Positions 11,376 to 23,335 of a stretch of 64,000 nucleotides of DNA are shown here, piece by piece; position 1 is the stretch's first letter, and each line of letters begins with the position of its first letter. The notes beneath the pieces were generated by a model, which searched no databases, had not been told where the DNA came from, and saw only the letters and a program-made list of their open reading frames with translations. This DNA is from Podocnemis expansa (Eukaryota > Chordata > Testudines > Podocnemididae): positions 2,694,369 to 2,758,368 of the forward strand of contig ML682014.1 of NCBI GenBank assembly GCA_007922195.1, given 5' to 3'. A program made the translations under genes and the position numbers.

Positions 11376-13179
11376 GGAACTTATCACCACTGTGTCACGG
11401 TAGCAAGTATGCTGAACCCAACCTTGTAAAAAGATTAGGTCTAATCATCATGCAAGACCAATTAGGACAGGGTTAGTTTGTTTTTCAAAGCATTTGCCTC
11501 CCCATAATTAAAATAGCCAACACCCTGCCCTCCTTCTCCAGACTTACAAACATCCCTGATTTACTATATATAGAAAATTCCAAGACTCAGCGCCCCTGAA
11601 GAGAGTGTTCCTCCCCTTGAAGAAATACTGCTTTTTAAGGCATCCTGTCTGAATGGCAATATATTAACCTATCCCACTGAGCCTAGAACAGAAACCAGCA
11701 CTGATTAGCTGTAAGCCTGCCTTTGCAACTCATTCCCAGTGCGTGGCCGTGTGTTATTACCTTAACCATATCTGTCGCTGTTTTTGCTATGTGTTAGCAG
11801 GCAATCATTACATCTTTATGGGGCCTGAGAAGGGTTGTTTAGCTTGGTATTTGCAAGCTACTGAGAAGGAAGTATTTCACCAAAGGATACCTCAACTGGG
11901 TCAGGGAAAGCTGAGCAAGATCCTGTTTTAACTTTGTGAATTTTCACATGCAAAAAACTGATGCTTTCACTAGTGAAATAATTTAATGAGAGTGGAGACA
12001 TTTTGTATTTATGATCCCTTTGCCCCAAACTCTCTGCCTCACAGATGAAGTTCCTAGGAAGACAAGTAAAAGTCATTTCTGGGAAGGAGAGGAGAGCTTC
12101 ACACACATCTTCTGAGTCTTACCTGATCTTGCTCCATAGTGGTTGGAGAAACTAGAGTTGGCTTCTGGCATCTTTTCAGCCAGTGGCGGTAACAAACAGT
12201 TTTATTTCAGCTTCTGGCAGAGACTTAAAACTCCATTAGTTTTGAACAAGAATTTTATGCATTGCAACAAGTGCGAGTCACTCCCAAGTGAGTGAAAATA
12301 AATGGCATTTCAAACTAATCCTTTGTGTATTCTATTTTTTCACAACCTCATTGTGACGGCCTAGAAAGGAAACAGATCTCTGTTTAGAGTGCAGCAATCT
12401 GGCTGTTCATGTTTCAAGTCAACGATAAGCCCATCTTGATTGAAAAAGCCACCCCTAAATTTAGCTGATAGCCATTACTCTGAGGCTCCCAATAATTGCT
12501 GGAATTCATTGATATATCTTTTTTTTTTAACAGTGGTTCTCATAAAACTGCTTCATTTGCATCTCATCTGCTCCTTCATAAATTTCTTAAATCTGTTCAG
12601 CTACCAGACTGAAGCAAGACAACAGTACAATGTTGCCATTTAACAATTCAGTGTTTCCCAAGAGTGACACCACATTCTCAGTTGTTATCCCCATTTAGCA
12701 GGTGGGAAATTGAAGCACAGATTTCCTCCCTCCCCACTCCTTTAAAACTATGTATGTAAGCTTCAATTTAATATCTCTTCAAAGTACTGCACTGAGATTA
12801 GTGTTTAGAGTGGAAAAGCAATATCAAACCCTTTTAATACTGTTCCCTAACCTCTCACCATCCTGCCCTGCACACAGACACACACACACAAATATCCTAC
12901 TGGATTATAAACTAACGGGTTTAAACATGTTCAGTGGCCTAAGGAGACTGACTAGTGTCCTCCCCTTTACTGCCTACCTGCACAAACTGCAGAGTTCATT
13001 TTGTATTATGGAACATCAATATTTTTAGGGAAAGTGAACAAAGTGTTCTGATATGAAAGTAAAGAAAGCCTTCAGATATAAAAAAGGAGATGAAGTTAGA
13101 ACCTTTGTGGGTCTGCATTTTTATTTGAAAACAAAGAGCTGTAAAGTAACCCATTTTTCACTCTTCCAGAAGGAATAGC
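11376..13179. other. intron-like sequence
   Basis: Holds a MIR fragment at 12655 and a short CA run near 12877. Nothing else recognised. Confidence 0.5.
12655..12730 (-). repeat. MIR fragment
   Basis: GTTATCCCCATTTAGCAGGT followed by GGGAAATTGAAGCACAGATT is a MIR CORE section. Strand call is tentative. Confidence 0.6.
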
Positions 13180-13347
13180 CAGGGGTGTCCAGCTTTTTTG
13201 GATTGTGGGCCACATTGCGATTTTTTTCTCACTTGAGCCAGTGAGCAAATTTTTTTTACATTCCTAGCCCCATATAGCCCACACAAGTGCATATGGTGAC
13301 TCCGCGGGCTGGATTCTGGCCCACAGGCCGCAGCTTCAACAAGCCTG
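13180..13347 (+). mobile_element. probable hAT MITE, 168 bp
   Basis: Ends CAGGGGTGTCCAGC and GCTTCAACAAGCCTG are partly inverted. The interior has GGATTGTGGGCCACATTGCG. Flanks GGAATAGC and GAACACAG are too different to count as a clean duplication. Confidence 0.55.
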
Positions 13348-13528
13348 GAACACAGAAGTTGCCTTCTTTACTGCTATTATAACTTTCCCTGATTATCTTT
13401 TTTCCATAAAATAGAAAAAAATATTAGCTGCCTTTATAATTTTTATGTGCCAGCCACACTAATTATCATTGTTGGGATCACAAAGCCAGATCTTAATGTT
13501 GCCATTGGGTGTGGTGCGGGGTCTCTTA

Positions 13529-13986
13529 GGCTGTGTCTACACCTAACACTTTAGTTTGGACTTGCTTAGTCCGAACTAAGTAGTTCAAAGTTAGTTCGAA
13601 CTTGCTGCATTTTTTTAGTTCGAACTAACTTCTTAGGTAAAACTAGCTGCACTTTTTTTAGTTCAAACTAAAAAAGCTTGGCTAATTCAAACTAAAAGTT
13701 AGTTTGAACTAAAAAAATGCAGCTAGTTCTAACTAACCACTAGTTTGAACTTATTTAGTTCAAACTAGCATGTCTACACTGGGCTAGTTTGAACTAAATA
13801 TGCAAATTAGTTCAAATTAAGCAGATAGTTCAAACAAACCAGTTGAATCAACTAGTTCAAACTAAGCTTTGCTTAGTTCAAACTAAAAATTTTTTTAGTT
13901 CGAGCTAGGCAAATTCTCATGTGGACGGGGCTCAAATTAGTTCAAATTAAGGCTCCTTAAACTAATTTGCTAGTGTAGATATAGCC
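13529..13986. mobile_element. TIR element made of AGTTCRAACTA palindromes, about 458 bp
   Basis: Ends GGCTGTGTCTACAC and GTGTAGATATAGCC are inverted, and flanking TTA on both sides (13526-13528, 13987-13989) suggests a 3-bp duplication as in PIF/Harbinger elements. The body contains about 15 copies of the near-palindrome TTAGTTCRAACTAA in both registers. An inner TGTCTACACTGGG (about 13771) and CATGTGGACGGGG (about 13919) repeat the end motif internally. Confidence 0.75.
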
Positions 13987-14145
13987 TTACTCTCTACTGA
14001 GTGGGATCCATTCCATCCAAATAGCTCCACACTGTCACTACTCCCCATATCAGCTTCCCTCAACTATGCTGTGCACGAAAGAAAGCAAACACTCCTATCA
14101 TCTGAACTAGTTCCACTTCTCTTTGTCCTCAACTCTGCCCTACCG

Positions 14146-14164
14146 GGCCCCCCCCCCCCCCGGC
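14146..14164. repeat. poly-C tract
   Basis: About 15 C flanked by GGG and GG. Likely slippage-prone and error-prone in assembly. Confidence 0.9.
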
Positions 14165-14708
14165 CCATGCCATCTTTTTTGGGAAGATTGCCCTCCCAGT
14201 CATTGACTTGAGCCTGTTCCCCATTTGTTGACTCTGCTCTACTCATAGCAACAGGAAGCAGCAGAAGAGGGAGATTAATTTAAAAATTAGCTTCACTCAC
14301 CTTTCTTTTACACATTCCACCTGTACCCAGAATAAAACTCCTTCATTTTATCTGATAGTGCAGGGACAATGGCAGTCTTTGCCACGAGGGATTGGATTTT
14401 ATCTTTTCAAGAATGCCTGAGAGTCAAGCAGCATCCGGAAGAGGACAACATGACATTTCTCTAAAACAGAATTCCATAACCACTGAAGTGACCCAGTGGT
14501 CAATGCTGGTAAAAGGACCCTAGTCTTCTTTCCACAGAGAGGTGCTCCAACCAAAGTGGACTTTAGCTACCTACTGGCTATATCTTTATGAACTTTTAAA
14601 GCCTCAGAGACTTTTCATTTTCCACACAATATTCCAAAATAGGACCCTCTGCCTTCTTCAGGAAATGGAGCCGAATGCTAAACATTGTATTACTGTCTTA
14701 TCCTAGAC

Positions 14709-14811
14709 CAGTGGTCTCCAACTGATCAGTCACGATTGACTCCTGAATGGCAGTTGCCATTAAAACCTATGAACAGTGTGCCATCTGCTGGCAAAAGATT
14801 GGAGACCACTG
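14709..14811 (+). mobile_element. hAT MITE, 103 bp
   Basis: Inverted ends CAGTGGTCTCCAA and TTGGAGACCACTG. Flanks TCCTAGAC (14701-14708) and TCCTAGAG (14812-14819). Shares its right flank with the next MITE. Confidence 0.9.
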
Positions 14812-14819
14812 TCCTAGAG

Positions 14820-14997
14820 CAGTGGTTCTCAATCTTCTGTGGGTTGCAACACACTTGACAGCATATTGCAACTCCGCAGGATCCACTGGCCCATTCCCTC
14901 CAGGCCAAATGTAGCCATTTCCCTGCCTCGCCACAAAACACTTACTCCTGTATGGTGACACAGTAATGTGTCCTGACATGCTGATTGAGAACCACTG
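14820..14997 (-). mobile_element. hAT MITE (CAGTGGTTCTCAA family), 178 bp
   Basis: Inverted ends CAGTGGTTCTCAATC and GATTGAGAACCACTG. Flanks TCCTAGAG (14812-14819) and TCTTAGTG (14998-15005), 6 of 8 alike. The right half (GGTGACACAGTAATGTGTCC) is the reverse of the left half of the copy at 17489, so the two lie in opposite orientation. Confidence 0.88.
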
Positions 14998-15005
14998 TCT
15001 TAGTG

Positions 15006-16984
15006 GAATAAGCTGCCATTTTGGTTAGTGTTTTTCTCTTGTTCCTGCTGTGGGAGAAAGATACAGAGATTTGCATTAAAGGCCTTCTGGACTAAAGAGT
15101 GGCCTTCAAAGTTTAGGGACCAGTGACAATGTCCACTCACCCAAAAGGCAACCACAGTTGCACAGTACGGTCTTAAGTTACCGTTGCCTGATGAACCCCA
15201 GATGCTTACAGCCACATATGCCAGGATGTATCTTGGAGGTGGTTACTCTATTTCTTATTTAAGTGAAAGAGGTACTAGGAAGGACACAGCAAAGAAACAG
15301 GCAGTGGGCAGTGTTTTCTTTCAAAACTTCTTTGAGCAGGCACTGAGGAAATATGTGCTGTAGCGAACCAAGAGCAACAAAGTAATCCTAGGGTGGAACT
15401 GATGGCAGAAGGCACTTAAGGTCACCGTGGCTTCCTACAGGAGCACAACACTATGCCTCTCACAATAGCAATTTCAAGCTATTTCCCGTTCATATTATGT
15501 GGATGGCGTACAGAACCAAGGAGAGACTCTTTCACAAGTGGGGCCTTGGAGAAGAGAATCTCTTACAACTGGGAACTTTGAGAAAATCTTGATGCCATTC
15601 TTAACATCTTACTATTACAATAGTTAAGTTTTCTGTAAGTGTAATTTTATGGCTCAGCTACCATTGATTGCAGTCCAGAATCAGTGTGTTTTCTGAAGCA
15701 GTTAGAATCCCTGTTTTTGGTAACAGTAAATTCAAGAATTGTCAGCTTAATAAAACTGTACACTGTGGTGCAAGACAATGTCCAGTTATCAAATATAGTG
15801 AAGTCTTCATTTAGTTTAAATGGTTTGACATTTCAAATGAACCAAAGTGATTAGAAGAGAGTAATGTAATAGGAGAATGGTCTTTTGCTCAAAAAATAAA
15901 TGCCCAATTTCCGGTCTACATGTTATAGTTCTTTCACTGACATTATCTCTTCAGTAATTCTCAAACTATGCTAGACAAGGTTTGGATTTGTTATCATGGA
16001 GGTCCCTATGTAAATAACTCTTTAGAAGGCATGACTCATATGCATGGTACACAATTGTACACTTGTGAGAAGATGTGGAGCTGTTTCTGCTGTTTCTGAA
16101 CACTTAAGTTCCAATCACTGATTTCTGTTTGATTTACCTTAAATTCCTGTATGCAAAACCAAAGACTCAGGCATTTAAAAAAAAATCATTAGCAGACACT
16201 TTCTTAGAAGGCAGATAACTCAAGACTAGAGATTTTCTTTTATACACCTTTTCAGGTTGAGGCAAACTGTTGAATTCAAAAGTGCTAACTGTGACAAAAA
16301 TTTATCATCTTGCTGCAGAGAACTGCAGGTAAGCACAATGCTATGAAGGACACTAGATTGAAAATTAACAATTCATTCACATATAATACTGATGATAACA
16401 TCACAATTAGCTTTATAAAACAACATCATTCTTTACGAGGCTTTTTCTTTGTCTCTTAATGCTATTTGTCTGATAACCACCTGCCAACAAAGATATTATA
16501 CAAATTACAATTAGTTATACAAAGCGTGAGACAACTGAAATGTTGTACTGATTTCCCCTTCATGTTGTGTCCCAAATATATAGTTAAAGAAGTGGAAGAC
16601 CCACACTCGAGGCTTACTCCAGATTTGGGTGTGTATACATGCAAGAGATTTGGATTAAACTAGAAACATTACAGTGGTTAACTAGAAAAAAAAGTACAGC
16701 ACAAATATATTCCGTGACAGATATTTTTCAGTTAATTTACCCCCTAAGAGACTTCTGAGTTCCAAAGCTAAGAGCTGAACTTGCCCCCACAATGAGGTCT
16801 TGCAGCAGTAATTCATAAAACATGCCTAGGCTATAATAAGAGTATGCATATAGATGATATTTTTGCAGTATTAAATTTCTCTTTACCATGTTATCATTTT
16901 ACCTAATCTACCATCTGCCTCCATTTGGAAGAGATGAGATAATAAAAAACAATATTAAAACTTACATTTGACACATATTGCCAA
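15006..16984. other. intron-like sequence, nothing recognised
   Basis: AT-rich, no repeat family or exon identified. Confidence 0.5.
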
Positions 16985-17180
16985 GTTCCAAAGGGTAGCC
17001 ATGTTAGTCTAGTTCAGCAAAGTAAGCAAGGAGTCCTGTGGCACTTAAAGACTAACACATTTATTTATCGAATAAGCATTCGTGGGAGAGAATCCCGCTT
17101 GGAAGTGGGATTTTCTCCCATGAAAGCTCATGTGATAAATAAATTTGTTAGTCTTTAAGTGCCACAGGACTCCTTGCTTG
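16985..17180 (-). mobile_element. Penelope-derived fold-back element 1
   Basis: Begins with the reverse complement of the Penelope terminal tail (AGTTCCAAAGGGTAGCCATG). An arm of about 75 bp (17030-17103) follows, then almost at once its reverse complement (17106-17180), ending GCCACAGGACTCCTTGC. Almost no spacer separates the arms, so the single strand can fold into one long hairpin. No coding sequence remains. Best read as an extremely 5'-truncated Penelope copy keeping its inverted end. Confidence 0.85.
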
Positions 17181-17488
17181 TTTTATCTGACATATAGTGA
17201 TTCAATGAGCAATTTCTTTTATAACATTATCTAGGCCATGAAAGAAATGGCTCAGGCATCTCCCTGTTTTTGCTACTTTTGAATTAATTCCAACCACCTC
17301 TATTATACCTCCTAGAGGTCCATCTCATTGTGTGCAGCAATGAGTGCCATCTGTAAGGTACTGACCATCCTCAACCCCTCTGAGTGCTAGAGGCGCTCAG
17401 ATAGATGGGGTGATGGGTAGGGCATTGGAACTGAAAGGATCAGGGTTAAGTGCTCAACAACTCTTAGGAGACCCTCAATACATTACAA

Positions 17489-17660
17489 CAGTGGTTCTCA
17501 ACCACTGTGCCAGGACATATTACTGTGTCGCCACACACCAGTAAGTGTGTCACAGAGAGCTGGGAAGATGGCTGGATTCAGCCTGGGTGGGGTGGGCTGG
17601 TGTGTCCTCTAGGGCACCCTGTCAAGTGTGGTGTGACCTGCAAAAAGTTGAGAACCATTG
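17489..17660 (+). mobile_element. hAT MITE (CAGTGGTTCTCAA family), 172 bp
   Basis: Inverted ends CAGTGGTTCTCAACCAC and AGTTGAGAACCATTG. Flanks CATTACAA (17481-17488) and CCTTACAA (17661-17668), 7 of 8 alike. Interior CAGGACATATTACTGTGTCG is shared with the copies at 14820 and 24609. Confidence 0.92.
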
Positions 17661-17668
17661 CCTTACAA

Positions 17669-20032
17669 GACTGGTTCCTAAACTCCTCAGACCATGGGCT
17701 AGTCCTGAAATCCTTGCTCAGGCTAAATTCCTGTGGAAGATAACCAAAAAAATATCTAGATGTACTAAGGCACAAATAGGTGATAGTGCACTGACCCTGT
17801 AGTGCCCTCTCAGGCTTGGTTATATGCTCAGTCGCTGAAGCTCAACCTCTTTGAGCATAATACACTACCAAACGTTAACTCTTCTGAAAATCAGTGTCAT
17901 ACAGACAAACAACTATGGCAGCTGCCTCTTCAGACACAAAAGCAACTTTCTGAAGGTACTAAACTGAGGTGATGTAGCTATATAATACTATTTACCACCA
18001 TGCTAACTGCTTGTCTTTTAAATAGTCCTCAGTCTTGTCAAGAGGGGGCACAGAACTTTTGCAAAATACATTTCCTTATTATTTTTTGGTCTGCAAGTCA
18101 GCATTATCTGATTAGTTCTATTTCCTGTGGCTTGTGCAGTCTGGTTTATCAGGCATAGTGGGAAATATGTCTAATAATAATCCACCAGAAAACTGCCTCC
18201 ATATCTGCTGTTGGTCTGCATATAACAGAAATCTTTTCATTTTAGTTTTAAAGTATTGCTTCATTCAACAAGCTGACTGCTGGCTGACATACAATCTAAC
18301 CTAAAGGCTATGGATCAGCAGGTAAATGCAGAAATTCTATTAGTTTTCCAACCTGGGGTTTACGCCTTTCATTTCAAATGAAATCAAAATCCTACAGATG
18401 AATAGGTAAAGCACAGAATATAGCTCCTTTCTTAAAATCTTTTGGTTCCTATTACATGAGTGCCAAAATAAAAGACGTTTCTGTGTTGTATAGATACTGT
18501 ATTTCTTGTGCTCAGTAACTCTGATGAAGATACTGAAGAGCAGACATAAAAGAGATCCATTTTGGGAAAAATTAAAACCATAATGAATGTTACACAAGGA
18601 AAAGTGAAATGCTGCTGAGGTACAAAGACAGACAAATTCTGATGTGTTTGGTATTAATAAAAGCCACTCCAACCTTGTTTAAATCTGAATTCCTTACCTA
18701 AACCTGAATTTAAAGTCACAGGCTAACTTGTCAATGCTTTAGAGAGTCTGGTAAGGAACACCTTCATTTATTGCCCGGGTGAGGAATTATGCCAGCACTG
18801 GTAAGATGCTGCAAAATCTAAGTAATCCAACATGTTCACACAAACAATATCCTTTCTAAGCAGACAGGTAAACCAGTAAAAAGGGGAGATTTCATTCCCT
18901 TATGATGTAAGTGTAGGTGTGCTTCCTCAGAATTCAGATTGCCTACCCAGCTTTATATATAAAGAAAAAAATTATGAATGAGCATGGCAATTGACACTGC
19001 AAAGTTGCTGTTTACTGCAAAGAGATACATTAATCTGAAGTACTTCTAAATGCTTACAGCCATATTTTGGCACATGCAGCATATGTGGCAGATCTCAAAT
19101 AGATAATGGAAGGACCTATTTGGGCTGAATGGACCCATTTAACCTCTGTTGTGAGCAGAAAGAAAAAACAAAACAAAAAAGCCATGTGTGAATATACAGA
19201 TTCTTGTATGTATTGTATCCGAAACCCCAAATTTGTGGCAAATTCAAATCTGCATTAAATTTTGTGGCTCAGGCCCCTTTCTATTACATGTATAGAATGT
19301 CTCTAGAATTCTACCACATTGTGTTTTGATCCAAACTGTGGTGCTTAAATTAGGCTATTGCCTACTTGGCTTTTCAGTATTGCAACGGATGCTCACTTTG
19401 GGGGGGGAGGGAATTAATTGTGATTAGATGTAGTGGTCCCAGTAATAGATGTGGTTTTGTCTGTCATTTTAAGATTCATTTCTCTCTATGTAGCTGGGGA
19501 AAATGTTTCATTGCTTTTTCATTTATTCCGTGTAATTTTTCCCTCATAGACTAGCTCAATTTTTTTCATTGCAGAGAGACATTATACAAGAGTGAAAGCT
19601 ATTTGCTTTGGTGGAGCTTCTATTTCCACAGGTGTCTGAAGTTCCTATTTTTCTTTGGCTATGGGTTTGACAGTCTCTGGGTTTATTTTGTACTAATGTT
19701 ATGTTATAACATTTGCACTTATCTGGGAGCTTGCTGCCCCTCCTTTGCTCCCTATCTAGTTCTGCTGCGTCCGGATAGGTGGTGCGGGGAATCAGCGGGC
19801 AGAGGGAGGGATGGTTCTGCTTTTCCCAGTAAAAATGGAATTACAGTTCCCACTGTGAATACAGTAGATGCAGCTGGCCATGCAGTATGATAGCATTTTG
19901 CCTTACTTATTCAGAACATTACGTCAGCTGACTGACAAAAAGCAGATGCATTAATAAACTGAAGCATTAACAAGGCCCCAGTCCTGATCTCACTAAAGTC
20001 ATGACAGAACAGCAATTGGCTACGGCTCTAAG
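17669..20032. other. intron-like sequence, nothing recognised
   Basis: AT-rich. Open frames at 18340-18672 (minus) and 19603-19890 (plus) lack family signatures. Confidence 0.5.
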
Positions 20033-20262
20033 ACTGGTCTCAAACACGCAGTGCGAGGGCCACATACAGCCCCTAAAGTTATTTCTTGTGGTCAGCAATG
20101 ACACTTGTGCCATCGATATTTGCAATATTTTTGTATGAAAAGGTTTCAGTGGTGCAGCCCTTGGGCTACTGTACTAGTCCTCATGTGTGCTGCAGCCCTA
20201 ACGTCCTAGTTCTCATGCAGCCCTCGTGGTGATTTGAGGAGTTTGAGGCTGCTGCTCAAAGA
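20033..20262 (+). mobile_element. probable hAT-like MITE
   Basis: ACTGGTCTCAAACACGCAGT at left and GAGGAGTTTGAGGCTGCTG at right resemble diverged inverted ends. The interior has repeated GCAGCCCT phrases (CATACAGCCCC, GTGCAGCCCTTGG, TGCAGCCCTCGTG). Exact borders and target duplication were not resolved. Confidence 0.5.
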
Positions 20263-21568
20263 CATAATCAAGTGGTCATAGTTTTCGCTGTGCTCTCGGA
20301 GCACTCAGCTGCTAGAAAGCTGGCTTAGCCGTCCCTATCAATATAGTAAGAGGGATCTTTGGGTGATATACAGTACGCCTCATGACTCTCTGACAGCCCT
20401 TCTCCTAGCCCCGGAAGAAGGGTTGTATCCAAAGAAAAGAGGGTGTCACTTCACTGGATTGCCCCTGTGTTCCCCAGCTGCCAGAAAAGCCACACCAAAT
20501 TAAGCTTGCTGGCTAACGTGGTGCTGAGAGAGGCCAGAATCAGGGATGCATTTAGATCATATTTACACATACCTCACTGAGTTGCAGACAGGACAGATCC
20601 AGTGCATCTCAGGATCTGCCTGCCTGATATCTTTGTTTATGTGTCAAATTTCATCAAGTTGCTTTACAAACTACCTGGGTCAGGAACCCTTTCACCTGCT
20701 AGAAAAATACAGCCACTTCAGGGTTGGCTCATGGCAGCAAATAAACAAAATACAGCAGCTCAGAATGGGAAATGAAGAATTCTGTACCCAGTTGAGCCCT
20801 TCCAACATCATATGGGGATGCTGGTTCAATGCCAAAATAGAGAGGAGAATGTCTCCTATAGAGCTATTTTGTAAAGCATTCTGGGTTTTCCTTAGAGGTC
20901 TCTTGTCCAAGTATTGACCAGAACTGACTGTTCTTAGCTTGCAGGATCTGATGAGATAATAATTCAAGGTGGCATGGCTGCAAGAGTGTGATAAGAAGTT
21001 AAAATGTTAGGATGAAACAGGCTCTACCTGATACAGAAAATTAAAAATACTCAACACATACATTAGTCAGTAGGTAAACATACTCCTTTTCCATACGGAC
21101 ACATTATAATGTATATTTATCTTTCTATAGAGAATACATAAGTATAGAGGCAATAGATTACGGTATGTGGAGGTATAAAGGATTCAGTGGCCCTCATTTA
21201 GGTTGACCTGTGTTGCTCATGGCTTTGCCATTTGTGAATAAAGTCAGCAAGAACAGGCAAGTCAAACCCATAGGCCTGGATTAGGCCTCTTTTCCCTCAG
21301 GGAAGCTCTGGCAGGCAGTAGTCTCTAGTCAGGATCCAGCCGAGAGCCATAATTACAGCAGGGCCAATAGGGCAAAGCCCAGGCTCATGTCTATTAAAGG
21401 GCGGCTTTCACAGCGCCGGCTCCAAGCACCGCTAATGGCAAGGGGCATGTTCTGATCGGAGTGCGCCCTGAGTGGTAAAAACCGGCAGTACGGTTCTGGT
21501 TCAGCCCCCTAGACTGCTCTCACAAAGTGATGGCAGAGCTGAGCTGGGCTCTCCCTTTCTAACCAGTT
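20263..21568. other. intron-like sequence, nothing recognised
   Basis: Contains 123-codon and 91-codon frames on opposite strands over the same bases (20546-20967), which argues against coding. Confidence 0.5.
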
Positions 21569-21576
21569 CCTCCAAG

Positions 21577-22309
21577 CAGAGGCAGCTTTTGGGGTAAGAG
21601 AAGCAGGTGGTCGCCTAGGGCCCCAAGCGGTAAGGGGCCCCGTAGCTGTCACCTGCTTCACTTACCCTAGCACTCGTGCCGCGGGGTGGTGGGGGAGCAG
21701 GGGGCCCCAGACTGCCAGGGCCAGCAGCTGGACCGCCTGCCTGCTGGCTCAGCGTCTCAGTAGCGAGGGTGGAGCAGTGCTGCCTGCATACACCCAGCCG
21801 GCCGCGCCTGCTCAGGGGGAGAGAGGAGAGTGGCCTGCGTAGCACTGCGGCTCGCTGGGAGTGGGGTCCCCTGGAGCCGCCTGCTCCGAAGAGTTTGGGC
21901 TGCTTCACCCCTGGCCACCCTGATCTCTTCAGGCCTGGGCTGGCCGGGGGTGAAGCAGTTCGAACTCTTCAGAGCGGGCCGCTCCAGGGAGCCCCATTCC
22001 CGACAAGCCACAGCGCCACGCTGGCCACTCTCCTCCTCCTGGGGAGGCGCAGCTAGCTGGGTGTACACGGGGAGTACTGCTGCACCCCCAGTGCAGAGAG
22101 GCCAGCTGGGCAGGCGGGTGGCACAGCCTCTGCCCCGGGAGGTCAACTGCCCCCCGCCTGCCCCCCACCCAGGGAGATGGGACTGTGGGGGAGGCGCTTA
22201 GGGCAGCAGTGGGGGCCTGGGGCCCCGGTGAGGGTGGCTTTGGTGGCCTATAGGGTGCCCCAAAAAGGGCCCTTCACCTAAGGCCTCCAATTGCCTAAGG
22301 CCACCCCTG
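21577..22309. mobile_element. GC-rich hAT-like element, 733 bp
   Basis: Exact 8-bp flanks CCTCCAAG (21569-21576 and 22310-22317). The left end starts CAGAGGCAGCTTTTGGGG; the right end is TTGCCTAAGGCCACCCCTG. The body is strongly GC-rich, with a duplicated inner segment: GGAGCCGCCTGCTCCGAAGA near 21870 and the inverted TTCAGAGCGGGCCGCTCCAG near 21968. No transposase. Overlapping open frames on both strands here are compositional. Confidence 0.85.
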
Positions 22310-22489
22310 CCTCCAAGCCTGACAGCTACTAATGGATTGGGAGTAAAGAGCCCACAGCAGCTTGTTAAGCCCCTCAGTGCCTGTATGGGATTTGTATAGC
22401 CCTGAACGCCGCCCAATTACTTTCTCTGCTAAGTATAGGAAACAATATGCAGCAATTATTTCTTTTCTCCTAACTCTATTTGGTCTGTT

Positions 22490-22590
22490 TAGATTGCAAG
22501 CTCTTGGGGCAAAGACTGTTTTTCACTATGTGTATATACAGCACTTAGCACAATGGGGCCCCAAATTTGAGGCCTCGCAGATTATGCCTA
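22490..22590 (+). repeat. SINE tail of the CAGCACTTAGCACAATGGGG type
   Basis: AGATTGCAAGCTCTTGGGGC, AAAGACTGTTTTTCACTATG and CAGCACTTAGCACAATGGGG match the common sauropsid SINE tail also seen at 31985. Confidence 0.7.
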
Positions 22591-22629
22591 TATTGCAGCT
22601 GGGAGGGAGGCATCCAGCTCAGGTGGACA

Positions 22630-22795
22630 AACCCTCAGGTATGTCTGACCCCCTGAGTTTGAGAGCCTGAACTTCAGTCTGAGCCCGCACCCCACACCGC
22701 TATGTTTAGCATGCTAGTTTGTGAAGAGTTGGTGCGCTTCTGTGTACTCAGGCTGCGAGGCACGCTCCCAGTTGTAGTGTAAACGTACCTTAAAT
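22630..22795 (-). repeat. end fragment of a GTAGACGTACC-type TIR element
   Basis: CTGAGCCCGCACCCCACACC, CTCCCAGTTGTAGTGTAAAC and GTACCTTA resemble the end of a family whose usual end reads GTGTAGACRTACC. Confidence 0.5.
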
Positions 22796-23254
22796 GCTGA
22801 AGTTATATAAATAATGAACAGAATAATATTTTCAGCAGAGCTAAACTCTGATGCTAAAATTCAAGTGGAGAGTAGGTGTTTTAGTTTTAGCTTTCGAAAT
22901 TTATGGAAACAGTCCTGTAAAGATTGCTATACAGGAAAAATGCAGGGGAAGCGTGACCAGATATGGTTCAGGGATATGGAATACATGTCAAGGCACTGGC
23001 AATGTGTTTTTTTTTAAATTCTCACTGTTCAGCCTGCATTGGCCTGTGAGAAATGAAGCTCCCCTTTTAATGACATAGCTGGACCCTCGTAAGAGTTTTC
23101 TGGATAATCATCACTCATTGGAAAAAAACCAACATGCTCAATTACATCCTATGCAGGAAGAGGAAAAAAACCAAATACTCTCCCTTCCCCATCTGACAAT
23201 ACAGAACAGAGTAAATAAACTGATACAGAACCCACCAAGCTGAAAAACAAACTT

Positions 23255-23335
23255 AGAGCTGTGTCCTCAGCTGGTGTAAATCAGGGTAGCTCCATCAGCT
23301 GAGTATGTGGTCCAAAGGCTTAAGTCTCCCTTCCC
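23255..23335. repeat. ancient interspersed repeat (CAGCTGGTGTAAATCAG)
   Basis: CCTCAGCTGGTGTAAATCAG followed by GGTAGCTCCATCAGCTGAG. A related phrase occurs at 30308-30345 (GGCCAGATCCTAAAATGGTG). Widespread in sauropsid sequence; family name not claimed. Confidence 0.5.

Noticed and set aside
16462..16663. Opposed 60- and 65-codon frames as a small gene
   Set aside because: Chance frames on both strands in AT-rich intron sequence.
20546..20967. 123-codon plus-strand frame as a possible exon
   Set aside because: A minus-strand frame covers the same bases and neither matches a family I know.
21615..22201. Frames of 97-129 codons on both strands
   Set aside because: All inside the 733-bp element with target duplication; no transposase motifs.
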